A stretch of DNA of 64,000 nucleotides from Fastidiosipila sp963510375 (GCA_963510375.1 CAUPES010000004.1:1-64000); one strand, 5' to 3'. Positions 16,523 to 26,227 are shown, counted from the stretch's first letter. Numbers and translations are program-made. The notes: a model not told the origin generated them from the letters alone.

Positions 16523-17791
16523 CTACTTTTTCAAATAGTCTGCTAGAACTTCAACTTGACCTAAATCAAACTCGTGCTCAGCTTTGTCCTTCTCAACCAA
16601 ACTTCTTACAGCTGCCTTGCCCTCGCTCAACTCATCTCCACCTAGAACGATTAAATTCTTGGCTCCTTGCTTACCTGCATATTTCATTTGAGCCTTAAGA
16701 GATCTTCCTGTCAATTCATATTGAGCTCTTATGCCTAAATAGCGAAGCTCTTGGCTTAATTTCTGTGCTGCTACTAAAGCTTCATCATCTAGGCTTGCAA
16801 TAAATACATCAGCTACTGGTCTAGCGTTCTTAAGTACACCTTGTGCTTCTAATTCTAATAGCAACCTCTCTTCGCCTAGAGCAAAACCAATTCCTGCAGT
16901 GTCTTGACCACCCATTAATTTAATCAAACCATCATAACGGCCTCCGCCACAGATAGTACCTTGAGTTCCAACATTCTCTGAAATGAACTCAAAAACAGTT
17001 TTGCTATAGTAATCTAAACCTCTAACTATCTTGGGATTGACCTTATACTCAACTCCTAAATTATCTAATAGCTCTTGTAATTTCTTAAAGTGTGATTCAC
17101 TTTCTTCATCAAGGTAATCCAGAATCAACGGAGCTGATTTTGTGATTCCATGGCAGTATTCATTTTTGCAGTCCAAGACACGTAGAGGGTTTTCTTCCAT
17201 TCTCGCTTGGCAATCCTCACAAAGTTCATCTCTATGAGGTCTTAAATACCCAAGCAATGTTTCTCTATAAACTGCTCGACTCTCAGGAGTTCCTAAGCTA
17301 TTGATTTCCAAGTTAATTTGTTTCAATCCTAGGACTTTAAAGAAATGCTGCAACATTGCCAGCATCTCGGCATCAATAAACGGGTCCTCAGCACCAAAAG
17401 CTTCTACACCTAATTGGTGAAATTCTCTATAACGTCCCTTCTGGACATTTTCGTATCTAAATGCAGTAATTTCGTAAAATAATTTAACTGGAAAAGCTAA
17501 TGAGTTCATACCATTTTCGATAAAGCTTCTGACTATACCAGCTGTACCCTCTGGTCTTAAAGTAATTGATCTATTACCTTTATCTTCGAAAGTGTACATT
17601 TCTTTTTGGACGACGTCACTAGTCTCACCAACACCACGTGCAAAAACCTCAGTATGCTCAAATGTTGGAGTTCTAATCTCTTCATATCCGTAAAGTTGGC
17701 ATATCTCTCTGAACTTATCTTCTATATGTTCCCAGGCACTGCTAATCTCTGGCAATATATCCTGAGTTCCTTTTGCTGCTGTATTCTTCAT
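16523..17791 (-). CDS. hisS: Histidyl-tRNA synthetase
   Basis: 422 residues from the ATG at 17791 (GGAGG upstream, protein starting MKNTAAKGTQDILP). An in-frame extension to 17896 lacks a ribosome binding site. Class II motifs are visible: RPEGTAGIVRS, motif 2 RYREFHQLGVEAFG, the histidine-specific GLDYYSKTVFEF and motif 3 near GIGFALGEERL, with the HisS anticodon-binding domain at the C-terminus. First gene of the hisS-aspS-lepB-lepA run, divergent from the exodeoxyribonuclease gene. No T-box leader is visible. Confidence 0.97.
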   Translation of the reverse strand: MKNTAAKGTQDILPEISSAWEHIEDKFREICQLYGYEEIRTPTFEHTEVFARGVGETSDVVQKEMYTFEDKGNRSITLRPEGTAGIVRSFIENGMNSLAFPVKLFYEITAFRYENVQKGRYREFHQLGVEAFGAEDPFIDAEMLAMLQHFFKVLGLKQINLEINSLGTPESRAVYRETLLGYLRPHRDELCEDCQARMEENPLRVLDCKNEYCHGITKSAPLILDYLDEESESHFKKLQELLDNLGVEYKVNPKIVRGLDYYSKTVFEFISENVGTQGTICGGGRYDGLIKLMGGQDTAGIGFALGEERLLLELEAQGVLKNARPVADVFIASLDDEALVAAQKLSQELRYLGIRAQYELTGRSLKAQMKYAGKQGAKNLIVLGGDELSEGKAAVRSLVEKDKAEHEFDLGQVEVLADYLKK

Positions 17792-17996
17792 AACGCCTCC
17801 ATGATTGTACAATCTAAGCCCATAACTTAGGGTAAAATCTATCTTTAAAATTATATAACAGTTAGGTAATTTTATCACGTAATCTAGTACAAACAAAGCA
17901 GAAACAAACTATAAACAAAGTCAATCGACAAAAATTCACTTTAGCCTTAGAATTAAGTACATAATCAAAATTTTTACACAAAAGAAAGTAGGTTTT

Positions 17997-18866
17997 ATGA
18001 GCAAAAAATTTATTTCTTGGAACGTTAATGGAATTAGAGCAGTTTTGAATAAGAATTTCAATGAATTTTTTGAGGAAATCGACGCCGATATTTTTGCAAT
18101 TCAAGAGACTAAATGTCAAAAGGGTCAAGTTGAGCTAGACCTGCCTGGATATTATCAATTCTGGAATTATGCAGGCAAGAAGGGCTACTCTGGTACCGCT
18201 ATTTTCACAAAGAATAAACCAATTAGTTTTAGCCACGGATTAAATATTCCTGAAGAAGGAAAATTAGCTGACTTAGATGAAGTTAAAGTTTTGCATATGT
18301 CACAAGATTTTATCGCAGCTGATCATGACGAAGCTGACCACGGACTCGTAGTTGAACAAATGGAAACTGAGGGACGTGTTATTACCCTGGAATTCGCTGA
18401 TTATTACTTCGTTACCGTATATACACCAAACTCACAAAACCAACTTAAACGACTAGATAATCGTCAAGTTTGGAATGAGGCCTTCAGATTATATTTAGAA
18501 AAATTAGATGCTATTAAACCTGTTGTTGCTTGTGGAGACTTAAACGTTGCTCATAAGGAAATTGACCTTAAGAATCCTGAATCAAACCATATGAATGCTG
18601 GTTTCAGCGATGAAGAGAGAGGCGATTTTACCAAACTTCTAGAAACGGGTTTCATCGATACTTTTAGATATTTCAAACCTGATGCCGAAGAGCGCTACTC
18701 CTGGTGGAGCTATAGAACCTACGCACGTAATAGGAATGCTGGCTGGCGTATAGATTATTTCTTAGTCAGCGAGAGATTCGAAAATAGATTGTTGAAAGCA
18801 GATATTTTGGATCAGGTTATGGGTTCTGATCATTGTCCAGTTTTGTTGGAAATTGTTGATGAATAA
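17997..18866 (+). CDS. xth: Exodeoxyribonuclease III / AP endonuclease
   Basis: 289 residues of the EEP (endonuclease/exonuclease/phosphatase) fold. It begins FISWNVNGIRA, has the metal-binding Glu in IQETKCQ (about E37), then YTPNSQNQLKRLDNRQVWN, CGDLNVAHKEIDL and the catalytic GSDHCPV at the C-terminus. It cleaves abasic sites and degrades 3' ends in base-excision repair. Compared with the usual 250-260 residues it has an acidic insertion of roughly 30 residues (about 85-120, containing DFIAADHDEADHGL) just before RVITLEF. Transcribed divergently from hisS. Confidence 0.93.
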   Translation: MSKKFISWNVNGIRAVLNKNFNEFFEEIDADIFAIQETKCQKGQVELDLPGYYQFWNYAGKKGYSGTAIFTKNKPISFSHGLNIPEEGKLADLDEVKVLHMSQDFIAADHDEADHGLVVEQMETEGRVITLEFADYYFVTVYTPNSQNQLKRLDNRQVWNEAFRLYLEKLDAIKPVVACGDLNVAHKEIDLKNPESNHMNAGFSDEERGDFTKLLETGFIDTFRYFKPDAEERYSWWSYRTYARNRNAGWRIDYFLVSERFENRLLKADILDQVMGSDHCPVLLEIVDE

Positions 18867-18987
18867 ACTTTGTGAAAAGTTTTATTATTAGATTGAATTG
18901 AGACTAAGAATATTTCATGAAAATTTTTGCTGTTAATGTCTAGCCAAAATAGACATCCACCAGCTTATAAAAATTGCGAGGTTATAC

Positions 18988-20478
18988 ATGGCAAAAAAAT
19001 CAATTACTTATTATTGTACAGCTTGCGGCTATGAAAGTAGCGGTTGGCTTGGGAAATGTCCAAATTGCGGTGGTTGGAATACTTTTGAAGAGAAACCTCG
19101 TGATGTTAAGCCCAAAAAAGTTGAACAAGCTGGTGTAAGTACTGGTTGGTTACAAGATTTACTTGATGAAGCAGCTGCTGAAATCGAATTAGATAATGAA
19201 GATGAAAACTCTGGTAAGTCTAACGCTAGCAACAATCTAAACTCTGGACTTGGCACTAATACCAAACAACATAAACTAGTACAAATGCAAAAAGTTGACT
19301 CTAGTAAATCTGAGTACTATAGTTCTGGAATTTCTGAATTTGATAGAGTACTTGGTGGTGGTTTTGTCCCTGGTTCTCTTGTCTTGGTAGGCGGAGATCC
19401 TGGAATAGGTAAATCTACTTTACTCCTACAAGCAGCAAGTAAATCAGATATAAAGAGTGAGTCCATACTGTATATATGCGGTGAAGAGTCCGCAGCTCAG
19501 GTGAAAAATCGTGCTGAAAGACTTGGAGTAGACAAAAGTAATATTAACCTAAGTAGTGAAATAATATTTGAAAATATTGCTGCAATAATTCAAGAACTTA
19601 AACCAAAACTCTGTATAGTTGACTCAATTCAAACTGTATACTCCGAGCAGTCCAGTTCAGCTCCGGGATCAGTCAGTCAGGTCAGAGACTGTAGTGCAGG
19701 TTTCTTGCGTATTGCCAAATCTTTAGGCACAACAATAATACTAGTTGGTCATGTTACTAAAGATGGCAATATCGCTGGTCCAAGAATACTTGAACATATG
19801 GTAGATACTGTCATCTACTTCGAAGGCGACAAATATTCAAACTTAAGACTAGTAAGAGCTGTGAAAAACAGATTTGGTGCAACCAATGAGGTCGGTATTT
19901 TTGACATGACTGGTCAAGGTCTAATTCCATTAGAAGATGCTTCTAGTAGCTTGCTTCAAGGTCGTCCTGTAAACGTGCCTGGCTCTGCTTTAACTTGTGT
20001 AATAGAAGGTACTCGCCCTATGATTATGGAGATTCAAGCACTACTAAACCCAAGTTCTTACGCTTCTCCGATTCGAGTTACTCAAGGGTTTGACCGTAAT
20101 AGAGTTAGCATGCTAATCGCTCTGTTGGAGAAAAAATTAAATCTTGGCATAAGCAACATGGATGCATTTATCAATGTTGTTAATGGGTTCAAAGCAGATG
20201 ACCCTTCTACAGACCTAGCCTTAATCGCTGGTATAGTTTCCAGTTTCAAAGAAAAAGCTATCAAAGACAATTTGCTTCTTGTTGGCGAAGTTGGTTTAAC
20301 AGGAGAAGTCAGACCAGTTTCACACATAGAAAATAGAGTTAAAGAAGCTAATAAATTAGGGTTCAAATATATGATTGTGCCAGGAGCAAATCAAAAACAA
20401 ATAAAAAAACTAAGCGACCTGGACATGGAAATTATTTACGTTGATTCTATCGGTGAAGCTATGGATGTTATTTGGTAG
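18988..20478 (+). CDS. radA: DNA repair protein RadA
   Basis: 496 residues. An N-terminal four-Cys zinc finger (C10, C13, C24, C27: CTACGY and CPNCGG), a RecA-like ATPase with Walker A GGDPGIGKS (about 135-143), the RadA signature VKNRFGATNEVG, and a C-terminal Lon-like domain (LLVGEVGLTGEVRPV). RadA drives branch migration in recombinational repair. The linker between zinc finger and ATPase (residues 60-105) is longer than usual and Asn/Ser/Glu-rich. Followed by a strong terminator. Confidence 0.97.
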   Translation: MAKKSITYYCTACGYESSGWLGKCPNCGGWNTFEEKPRDVKPKKVEQAGVSTGWLQDLLDEAAAEIELDNEDENSGKSNASNNLNSGLGTNTKQHKLVQMQKVDSSKSEYYSSGISEFDRVLGGGFVPGSLVLVGGDPGIGKSTLLLQAASKSDIKSESILYICGEESAAQVKNRAERLGVDKSNINLSSEIIFENIAAIIQELKPKLCIVDSIQTVYSEQSSSAPGSVSQVRDCSAGFLRIAKSLGTTIILVGHVTKDGNIAGPRILEHMVDTVIYFEGDKYSNLRLVRAVKNRFGATNEVGIFDMTGQGLIPLEDASSSLLQGRPVNVPGSALTCVIEGTRPMIMEIQALLNPSSYASPIRVTQGFDRNRVSMLIALLEKKLNLGISNMDAFINVVNGFKADDPSTDLALIAGIVSSFKEKAIKDNLLLVGEVGLTGEVRPVSHIENRVKEANKLGFKYMIVPGANQKQIKKLSDLDMEIIYVDSIGEAMDVIW

Positions 20479-20501
20479 TTATTTTCTTATAATAAACAAC
20501 A

Positions 20502-20527
20502 AAAATCCGGATTACTGTCCGGATTTT
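20502..20527. terminator. Terminator between radA and the convergent thioredoxin-like gene
   Basis: A 10-bp stem, AAAATCCGGA (20502-20511) and TCCGGATTTT (20518-20527), with a 6-base loop. A-rich and T-rich flanks make it work on both strands, ending radA and probably the minus-strand gene that stops at 20571. Confidence 0.88.
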
Positions 20528-20570
20528 CTATCTATATTTACAATCTGCAGCTCAATAGCTAGCCTAATAA

Positions 20571-21071
20571 CTACTTCACCAACTCCTGCATCTTTTCTAC
20601 TAAAATTTGTAAGCCATCCTCTTCTTCCCAAGACGCTTGTCGGAGAACTTCACCATCATGGAAAAGAAACATTGTTGGCACATTTTGATACTCCAAATAA
20701 TATAAAAGCCCTTCACCAGGATCGTCCTCTGCCATAACGACATTAACTGAACCTCTATATTTATGAGCAATTTCCTCTAACCATGGGATAATAACATTCA
20801 TGCTTTTAAGCTTATCTTTTTTTACGCAAAGCAAAACTGGCTTCTTAGAGGAAAGTGCAAATTTTTCAAGATTTAAAATCTCTCTATACTCTAGAGTATC
20901 CCCTGCATCATCTGTACCTGGTTCAATTAATACATTCTTAGCCTGATAATTAATGCCACCCAAGATTTCATTCTCACTAGTCTTTTTATTATTGCTATCA
21001 TTTCCAGAACAGGCCGTCGCCAAGACAATTACACTCAGGATAAAAACACTTATTATTTTTTTTAATTTCAT
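20571..21071 (-). CDS. Thioredoxin-fold lipoprotein without CXXC
   Basis: 166 residues from the ATG at 21071 (AAGGAGT upstream); the longer in-frame start runs into the previous gene. A lipoprotein signal ends in LATAC with the lipidated Cys. The domain behind it resembles thioredoxin (KPVLLCVKKDKLKSM, a cis-Pro-like NVPTMFLFHDGEVL, C-terminal amphipathic helix), but the CXXC site is absent, leaving one Cys. A redox role is therefore unlikely; a structural or chaperone role at the membrane surface is possible. It follows the methyltransferase gene by 26 bases. Confidence 0.7.
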   Translation of the reverse strand: MKLKKIISVFILSVIVLATACSGNDSNNKKTSENEILGGINYQAKNVLIEPGTDDAGDTLEYREILNLEKFALSSKKPVLLCVKKDKLKSMNVIIPWLEEIAHKYRGSVNVVMAEDDPGEGLLYYLEYQNVPTMFLFHDGEVLRQASWEEEDGLQILVEKMQELVK

Positions 21072-21097
21072 TTGCCACTCCTTTACAGAGAGTCCAA

Positions 21098-21763
21098 TTA
21101 ATCTAATTTCTCTACTTCTTTGCCACAAGCAAAAACTGTGAATCCTTTTTTCTTCAATGAAGTCCAGGTATTAGGGAAAATTTCAGCTAAATATTTACCG
21201 TAAGACTCTGCTCCTTGTTTCTTACCAATAACAGCTAATAAAATTCCATCATCACTTAAGTGATCTTGGGCTTGACTGAGCAATTCATGAACTTTTTCTT
21301 TGCCAGTACGCATCGGTGGGTTAGTCAGAATAATATCGAATTTCCCATTGATTTTACTAAAGCCGTCACTCTTTATAGTACTCGTCTTAACTGCTAAATT
21401 CCTAGCAATATTCTTTTCGCTTAGAGCTAGAGCCCTTTCATTAACGTCGCTTAAGATCATGGAGCCTTTGGGGAAAAGTTTTTGGGCAGTAATACCAATT
21501 ACACCGTAGCCTGTTCCTAGATCTAATTTTTTTCCAGAGCTTAATTTCTCAAATTTCGATCTATCTTCTCTCGCTAATTCTAGCATTTCTGTTTCGAATG
21601 CTTCTAACAAAAGTTTAGATCCCAAATCAATGTGATTCTTGGAGAAAACTCCGTTATCTGAGATAAAGCTTAAGCTTATCTCTCCCCAAGTAAAATCAAT
21701 GATCCTTTCATCACTCTTTACATCTTGTTCTTCAGAAAAATAAAATGAATTCTTCTCTGCCAT
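21098..21763 (-). CDS. RsmC-like class I methyltransferase
   Basis: 221 residues. The SAM-binding motif LDLGTGYGVIGITA, the acidic motif ILSDVNERAL and the catalytic TNPPMRTGKE identify an N2-guanine methyltransferase of the RsmC/RlmG type. Gram-positive members of this single-domain form probably methylate 16S rRNA. In front lies a segment typical of the family (FISDNGVFSKNHIDLGSKLLLE). Probably co-transcribed with the thioredoxin-like lipoprotein gene. Confidence 0.88.
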   Translation of the reverse strand: MAEKNSFYFSEEQDVKSDERIIDFTWGEISLSFISDNGVFSKNHIDLGSKLLLEAFETEMLELAREDRSKFEKLSSGKKLDLGTGYGVIGITAQKLFPKGSMILSDVNERALALSEKNIARNLAVKTSTIKSDGFSKINGKFDIILTNPPMRTGKEKVHELLSQAQDHLSDDGILLAVIGKKQGAESYGKYLAEIFPNTWTSLKKKGFTVFACGKEVEKLD

Positions 21764-21886
21764 AATCTTACCTTTTACTTTAATATTAATATTAATCTTA
21801 ATAATAATAATAGAGTAAATTATCTCAATAAAATCAGCAAGACAATTTACTCTATTTACTATAATTTAACTTTTCAACTAAATTTA

Positions 21887-22444
21887 TTATCTATCAAATC
21901 TGTGTCTAGCAAAGTAAGGTTGCAATACAACATATAGAGGTAAAGCAATTACATATAAGACAAATGCTTCTGACAAAGCTAAAGATAAAATGTTTGTAAT
22001 TAGCAACGTCCAGGAGAAAGCAGCATCTGAAAATACTAGTGTTAGGTATGTACCAACAATAAGAGCATTTAAAATAATTGTTGGAAGTGGTAGCAAGTAC
22101 AAGGCCTTCTTTTGAGATAACTGCTTGCTTGTATAGCCAGAGTATTGCTCACTAACTTTAGTTCTATTTGCTAGTATACGAGTTAGTATTGCTGCAATTA
22201 AAGTTGCTAAACTACCAAAAACAATATCTACCCAATGTCCTGAACCAACAATATTGGCTAAAACACAACCCAAAAACACTCCAGGTATTGCTGCTGGGGT
22301 CAAAGCCGGCAACAGTGTCAATATCTCTGCTAGCCTAAATTGTATAGGTCCAAATCCTATTGGTTTAAGTGGCAAATACAACAATAGGTATAACGCAGCA
22401 ATTATTGCTGCTAGAGCAATATAGCGCAAACGATTTCTATTCAT
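21887..22444 (-). CDS. queT: QueT-family queuosine precursor transporter
   Basis: 185 residues with about five hydrophobic helices. The N-terminal signature LPLKPIGFGPIQFRLAEIL and GVFLGCVLANIVG match the QueT (S-component-like) family, thought to import queuosine precursors such as preQ1 with an ECF module. No queuosine enzymes or ECF genes are adjacent. A structured leader at 22461-22531 supports regulation by a preQ1-type riboswitch. Confidence 0.88.
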   Translation of the reverse strand: MNRNRLRYIALAAIIAALYLLLYLPLKPIGFGPIQFRLAEILTLLPALTPAAIPGVFLGCVLANIVGSGHWVDIVFGSLATLIAAILTRILANRTKVSEQYSGYTSKQLSQKKALYLLPLPTIILNALIVGTYLTLVFSDAAFSWTLLITNILSLALSEAFVLYVIALPLYVVLQPYFARHRFDR

Positions 22445-22460
22445 AAAACATCCTTTCTTT

Positions 22461-22531
22461 GGTGATAAACATTCACCCGAAAATTGCAGGTCCGCTTATT
22501 TGATAATGTCAAAGGCTTGCTACCTGCAATT
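22461..22531 (-). promoter_or_regulatory. Candidate preQ1-type riboswitch upstream of queT
   Basis: On the minus strand a perfect 10-bp stem, AATTGCAGGT with ACCTGCAATT (plus-strand 22522-22531 and 22482-22491), encloses 30 bases with an inner hairpin TTTGA/TCAAA. A second hairpin, GGTGA/TCACC (22461-22477), stands directly upstream of the AAAGGA ribosome binding site of queT. preQ1 riboswitches, including class III in Ruminococcaceae, are known upstream of queT. I infer ligand from the gene; no consensus match could be tested, so class is open. Confidence 0.5.
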
Positions 22532-22701
22532 TTATTTTATTTTTGATAACTATTTAATTGTACAGTCAAGTTTACTATCAGTTACAGCTGTTGTAAAGCC
22601 CTACAAATACTTTACTTGACTATTTTTGTTCCAACATCAGAGCCTTAAAGAGTCCTAAAAAGTCCTAACTAGCACAGAATTTTCAACTCTTTTACTCTAC
22701 C

Positions 22702-24663
22702 TTATGGAGCATTGGAAATTGGACTGGCTGAGATTATTCTCTTCCAGTCATTTACTCTAATATGTGGAGATAGCTCAACTTCTGCCAAGCTACGTCCATC
22801 AAAGGCTAAACGTTTAGATTCTAGCTCTGGTAAGAATTCGTAAACACCGTTCAAATAACCGTCAACTCTATCCAACGTAGTCTTGAGTCTAGCAATTAAA
22901 ACACCCATTCTAGAATCAATTACTTCACTGCCTTGAGGCTTATTGTGTAAGTACCAGATTGACATTGTAAATGCTTGTAAGTCAGTTACTGCGCCAATTA
23001 GTTCTGGCAAATCGAACTCTACCAATTGTCTCAATGTAGATTTATCTCCAGCTAAATATGATGCTCTTAAAGTAGAAGTTAATATTACCTTACGTTGTAA
23101 AACATCTGCTAACTGAGCTGACTGTAAGTAGAACAATCTGTGTTGATCTGTAGTTTCAGCCGCCTTCAAGTCGAAGTAGTCTGCTAGATTTCCATAATGT
23201 TCACTCAACTCTTCTGCATAAGGATTAATATGAACATCAAAAAGACCAGTTAAAACATCACTATACAAAATATATTTACTTGGGTTATAGGTATCGAGAT
23301 TATCTTTTGGAACACCTGGGACTTCATCGAACAGACGCATATTGTAATATGCTTTACCATCTCCACCAACAGTCAAGTTAAATCTTCTGATTGTCTCACT
23401 TCTTGTAGGTAATTGCTCTTGCCAGCTTGCTTCACCGAAGTATTGCGCACCTAGTAAAGCTTCAAACACGCTAGTTTCAGCACCATTATCGCCCCAAGCA
23501 GTTGTTAAGATATGTTTAACCCCTAATTTTCTACATGCTTCCAAAGCAGGTTGACTTGTTGCAAACATCTTTCCGTGATTGACTTTAATACCATTCCAGT
23601 TCCAGATACCACCAGCAAACCAAGTCTTGTTACCACCCAAGATCTTATGTCTTTCTAGCATTTTCTCGTAGATTTTCTCGTCAGAATTGTAGTAGTCCCA
23701 ATATACTAGTGAAAGTTCTTTTGGAACGCTTTTTTTAATTTCTTCACTTATTTCTGTATCTAGATCGTAATAATTTTCAGTATTTGATAAGAAACGGAAG
23801 TACATATCTGACCAAATCATTGGATCATAATCAAATTCTTTGGCAATCTCCAAAACTTTTTCAATATGTTTGGCAAAAATTTCATGTGGAGGTACTGCGC
23901 CATTTTTTGTTTGATATTGTCCACGACCTAAACCAAATGTCTCATCCATACCTATGTGAATTCTACGACTTCTTACTGAATTACTTAATGTTCTTAACAT
24001 AGCTCTGATAAAATCGTATGTTTTTTCCTCACCAACTAGAAGGACATCATCAGTATCTTTGATCTCATTGGCATATGGCCAAATGAAAGCATTTCTCAAG
24101 TGACCCAAGGTTTGCATACATGGAATAACTTCAATACCTAAGCTATAAGCATAGTCGTCAATTTCTTTTAGTTCTTGACTTGAATATGCTCCTCTTTGAT
24201 AACCAAAGTATGGATAATCGTCAATTTCATAAGTATCTTCTATATATAAGAAAAGCGTATTATAACCCATAACAGCCAGGTAATTAGTTAGAAGCTTCAA
24301 GCTATCAACCGTTAAAACTGCGTTTCTTGAGAGATCAACCATAAACCCAAGATCTTCAAATTGTACCTTCTCGTGTACTGCCTTACCAGTTTCACGCACT
24401 TCTCTTAAGTGTGAAAGCGCTCTCGCAAAACTTCTCAAGTCGAAATATTTTATACGCATGACATTATCAATCGCATCAAACTCAACTGTAATGCTGTTGT
24501 CTGTTGATTTTTCTGTATATAGAGCAATTCCATCATTTTTGTTAATGTCTATATCCAAAACTGGGGCAACTCTCTTCAATACGTCCAACTCGTTTAAGTT
24601 CAGTTTATCTACATTCATGCAAAATTTACTGCGTGCGTTGAATCCAGAATATAAGTTGTTCAT
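22702..24663 (-). CDS. GH20 family beta-N-acetylhexosaminidase-like protein
   Basis: 653 residues from the ATG at 24663 (AAGGA upstream; a TTG two codons earlier is an alternative). The catalytic barrel has DLSRNAVLTVDSLK, an early PYFGYQRGAYSSQE, and HIGMDETFGLGRG, which carries the family Asp-Glu pair in the H-x-G-x-D-E motif. There is no signal peptide, so it should act in the cytoplasm on imported oligosaccharides, releasing GlcNAc or GalNAc. A long helical C-terminal region follows. It has no glycan-related neighbours but fits with the GH85 enzyme and the hexosamine kinase elsewhere in the window. Confidence 0.85.
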   Translation of the reverse strand: MNNLYSGFNARSKFCMNVDKLNLNELDVLKRVAPVLDIDINKNDGIALYTEKSTDNSITVEFDAIDNVMRIKYFDLRSFARALSHLREVRETGKAVHEKVQFEDLGFMVDLSRNAVLTVDSLKLLTNYLAVMGYNTLFLYIEDTYEIDDYPYFGYQRGAYSSQELKEIDDYAYSLGIEVIPCMQTLGHLRNAFIWPYANEIKDTDDVLLVGEEKTYDFIRAMLRTLSNSVRSRRIHIGMDETFGLGRGQYQTKNGAVPPHEIFAKHIEKVLEIAKEFDYDPMIWSDMYFRFLSNTENYYDLDTEISEEIKKSVPKELSLVYWDYYNSDEKIYEKMLERHKILGGNKTWFAGGIWNWNGIKVNHGKMFATSQPALEACRKLGVKHILTTAWGDNGAETSVFEALLGAQYFGEASWQEQLPTRSETIRRFNLTVGGDGKAYYNMRLFDEVPGVPKDNLDTYNPSKYILYSDVLTGLFDVHINPYAEELSEHYGNLADYFDLKAAETTDQHRLFYLQSAQLADVLQRKVILTSTLRASYLAGDKSTLRQLVEFDLPELIGAVTDLQAFTMSIWYLHNKPQGSEVIDSRMGVLIARLKTTLDRVDGYLNGVYEFLPELESKRLAFDGRSLAEVELSPHIRVNDWKRIISASPISNAP

Positions 24664-24814
24664 TATCAATTTCCTTTCTAGTTAAAGTTCCTTATCCAAA
24701 ATTTATTTAGAATAGAAATATCCCAAATTAAAATTTCCTACTTTTATATGATAACTTTATTTTTTACTTTTGTCGTTAGCAATATGAATTTTTATCTGCA
24801 AACTCTTTCAAAAT

Positions 24815-25399
24815 CTAATTATTATCGTTTTTATCTAAATCAACTACTACCGGATCTAAGATTTCGTCAGCGTCTTTAAGTCCTTGGAATTTCTCCGTAC
24901 TTTCATTAATACTGTCTGAATCATTGGAAGCTCTTCTTTCTTGATATTTTTTAAATCTTCTTTTAGTGAGGTAGTACAACTGAACAAATGTGGAGTTAAC
25001 TAAAATACCTAGTGCCATAGATAAGGCAATACCAATAGATTCCAAACCAATTGATAAAGCAGCATTTATGTCGTCTGCAATAATTTTTTCAACTGTTCTG
25101 TAGACCAAAGATCCTGGAACCAAGGGCAAAATTCCAATAACAATAATGATAATTGCTGGAGTTTTAACCTTTCGTGCACTTACCTCTCCTATCATTGCAA
25201 CTGTGAAAGCAGCCATAAAACCACCTGCGAAAGAACTGCCAAAATATTTAATAATTAGTGAGTTCACTACCCAACCTGCGATTGCAGCTATCATAGAAAC
25301 AGGTAACAATCTCTTCGGCAAAACATACATCTTTGAGTAGCCATATGTAGATAAGGCAACTGCTAAAATTACTACTAAACCTGAAATTAACGCTTCCAT
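24815..25399 (-). CDS. ThrE-type exporter, small subunit (DUF3815-like)
   Basis: About 194 residues: five hydrophobic helices, then a charged cytoplasmic tail (about 150-194) ending in DPVVVDLDKNDNN. Matches the C-terminal half of threonine/serine exporters (IIKYFGSSFAGGFMAAF, then ILPLVPGSLVYRTVE). I prefer the ATG at 25399 (AGG five bases upstream); a GTG at 25405 abuts the stop of the partner gene. Encoded directly after the DUF1212 subunit, as in other split ThrE (YjjP/YjjB-like) pairs. The substrate is likely a small organic acid or amino acid. Confidence 0.82.
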   Translation of the reverse strand: MEALISGLVVILAVALSTYGYSKMYVLPKRLLPVSMIAAIAGWVVNSLIIKYFGSSFAGGFMAAFTVAMIGEVSARKVKTPAIIIIVIGILPLVPGSLVYRTVEKIIADDINAALSIGLESIGIALSMALGILVNSTFVQLYYLTKRRFKKYQERRASNDSDSINESTEKFQGLKDADEILDPVVVDLDKNDNN

Positions 25400-25405
25400 T
25401 TCCAC

Positions 25406-26227
25406 CTACCTCAACAACATAATTGCAAGTGCCGCACCAACTGCCAGGCTAATCGCTATAAATAAACATTCAACTAGTTTATTTAAACCAGAAGTGTAAT
25501 CTTTAGAGAAAACTTCTCGAATCGAAGTTGTCAGAAGCATACCAGGAACCAGTCCCATGATAATAGATATACTCGCAGTTCCTGTATTATTAATCAGACC
25601 AATCATGGCAAACAGCTCAACAAAAACATTACCAAAGAAACTAGAAGCAAGGTTATTAAAGGTAGAGTTAACTTGAGCGTTTGTCAAAAACGAATTAATT
25701 ATTGCCATTAAAAATGCTGCCAAAACAGCACCAATTGCATTTCTAAAATCTCCACCAAAAATAAAGTTAAAACTAAAAGCAACTAGAAGAGTACCAATCA
25801 AGTTATTTATATTAAAGTTATATTTAAGCTCTTCAATTCTATCCAGCTCTGATTCAAAAACACTTAAAGTTTTCAGCTCACCATCACACAGATATCTGGA
25901 CAAACTATTAAGTTCGTCAAACTTTGTAAAGTTATTACTTTGCGAACGAGTTCTTTTACTACTCGTATAAATATTACCTTCTTCATCTTTGAAGCTAACA
26001 ATAACTATCGTAGGTATACAAAAAGCTGAAGCAGAATCTACCCCATAGGCATCAAGAATTCTCTCAATACTATCTTCGGTTCTAGCGCTCTCTGAACCAA
26101 CACTATTCATCAAGCTACCAAACCTCAAGCAAAGATCCAGTAATTTAGACATCGAGCCAGATTCTGTATTATGCATTACCTGACTTATATCATTTACAGG
26201 ATTAATATCAAAATTTATCTTTGCCAA
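25406..26227 (-). CDS. ThrE-type exporter, large subunit (DUF1212-like)
   Basis: 273 residues. A soluble N-terminal part with the family signature RFGSLMNSVGSESARTEDSI and a C-terminal membrane part of about five helices (FSFNFIFGGDFRNAIGAVLA, LVPGMLLTTSIREV). Pairs with the small subunit immediately downstream to make a complete ThrE-type threonine/serine or dicarboxylate exporter in the cytoplasmic membrane. The genes are essentially contiguous, so translation is likely coupled. Confidence 0.85.
   Translation of the reverse strand: MAKINFDINPVNDISQVMHNTESGSMSKLLDLCLRFGSLMNSVGSESARTEDSIERILDAYGVDSASAFCIPTIVIVSFKDEEGNIYTSSKRTRSQSNNFTKFDELNSLSRYLCDGELKTLSVFESELDRIEELKYNFNINNLIGTLLVAFSFNFIFGGDFRNAIGAVLAAFLMAIINSFLTNAQVNSTFNNLASSFFGNVFVELFAMIGLINNTGTASISIIMGLVPGMLLTTSIREVFSKDYTSGLNKLVECLFIAISLAVGAALAIMLLR

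Noticed and set aside
17792..17996. T-box leader in front of hisS
   Set aside because: The hisS-xth gap is about 200 bases and I could not find the conserved T-box sequence or a terminator/antiterminator pair.
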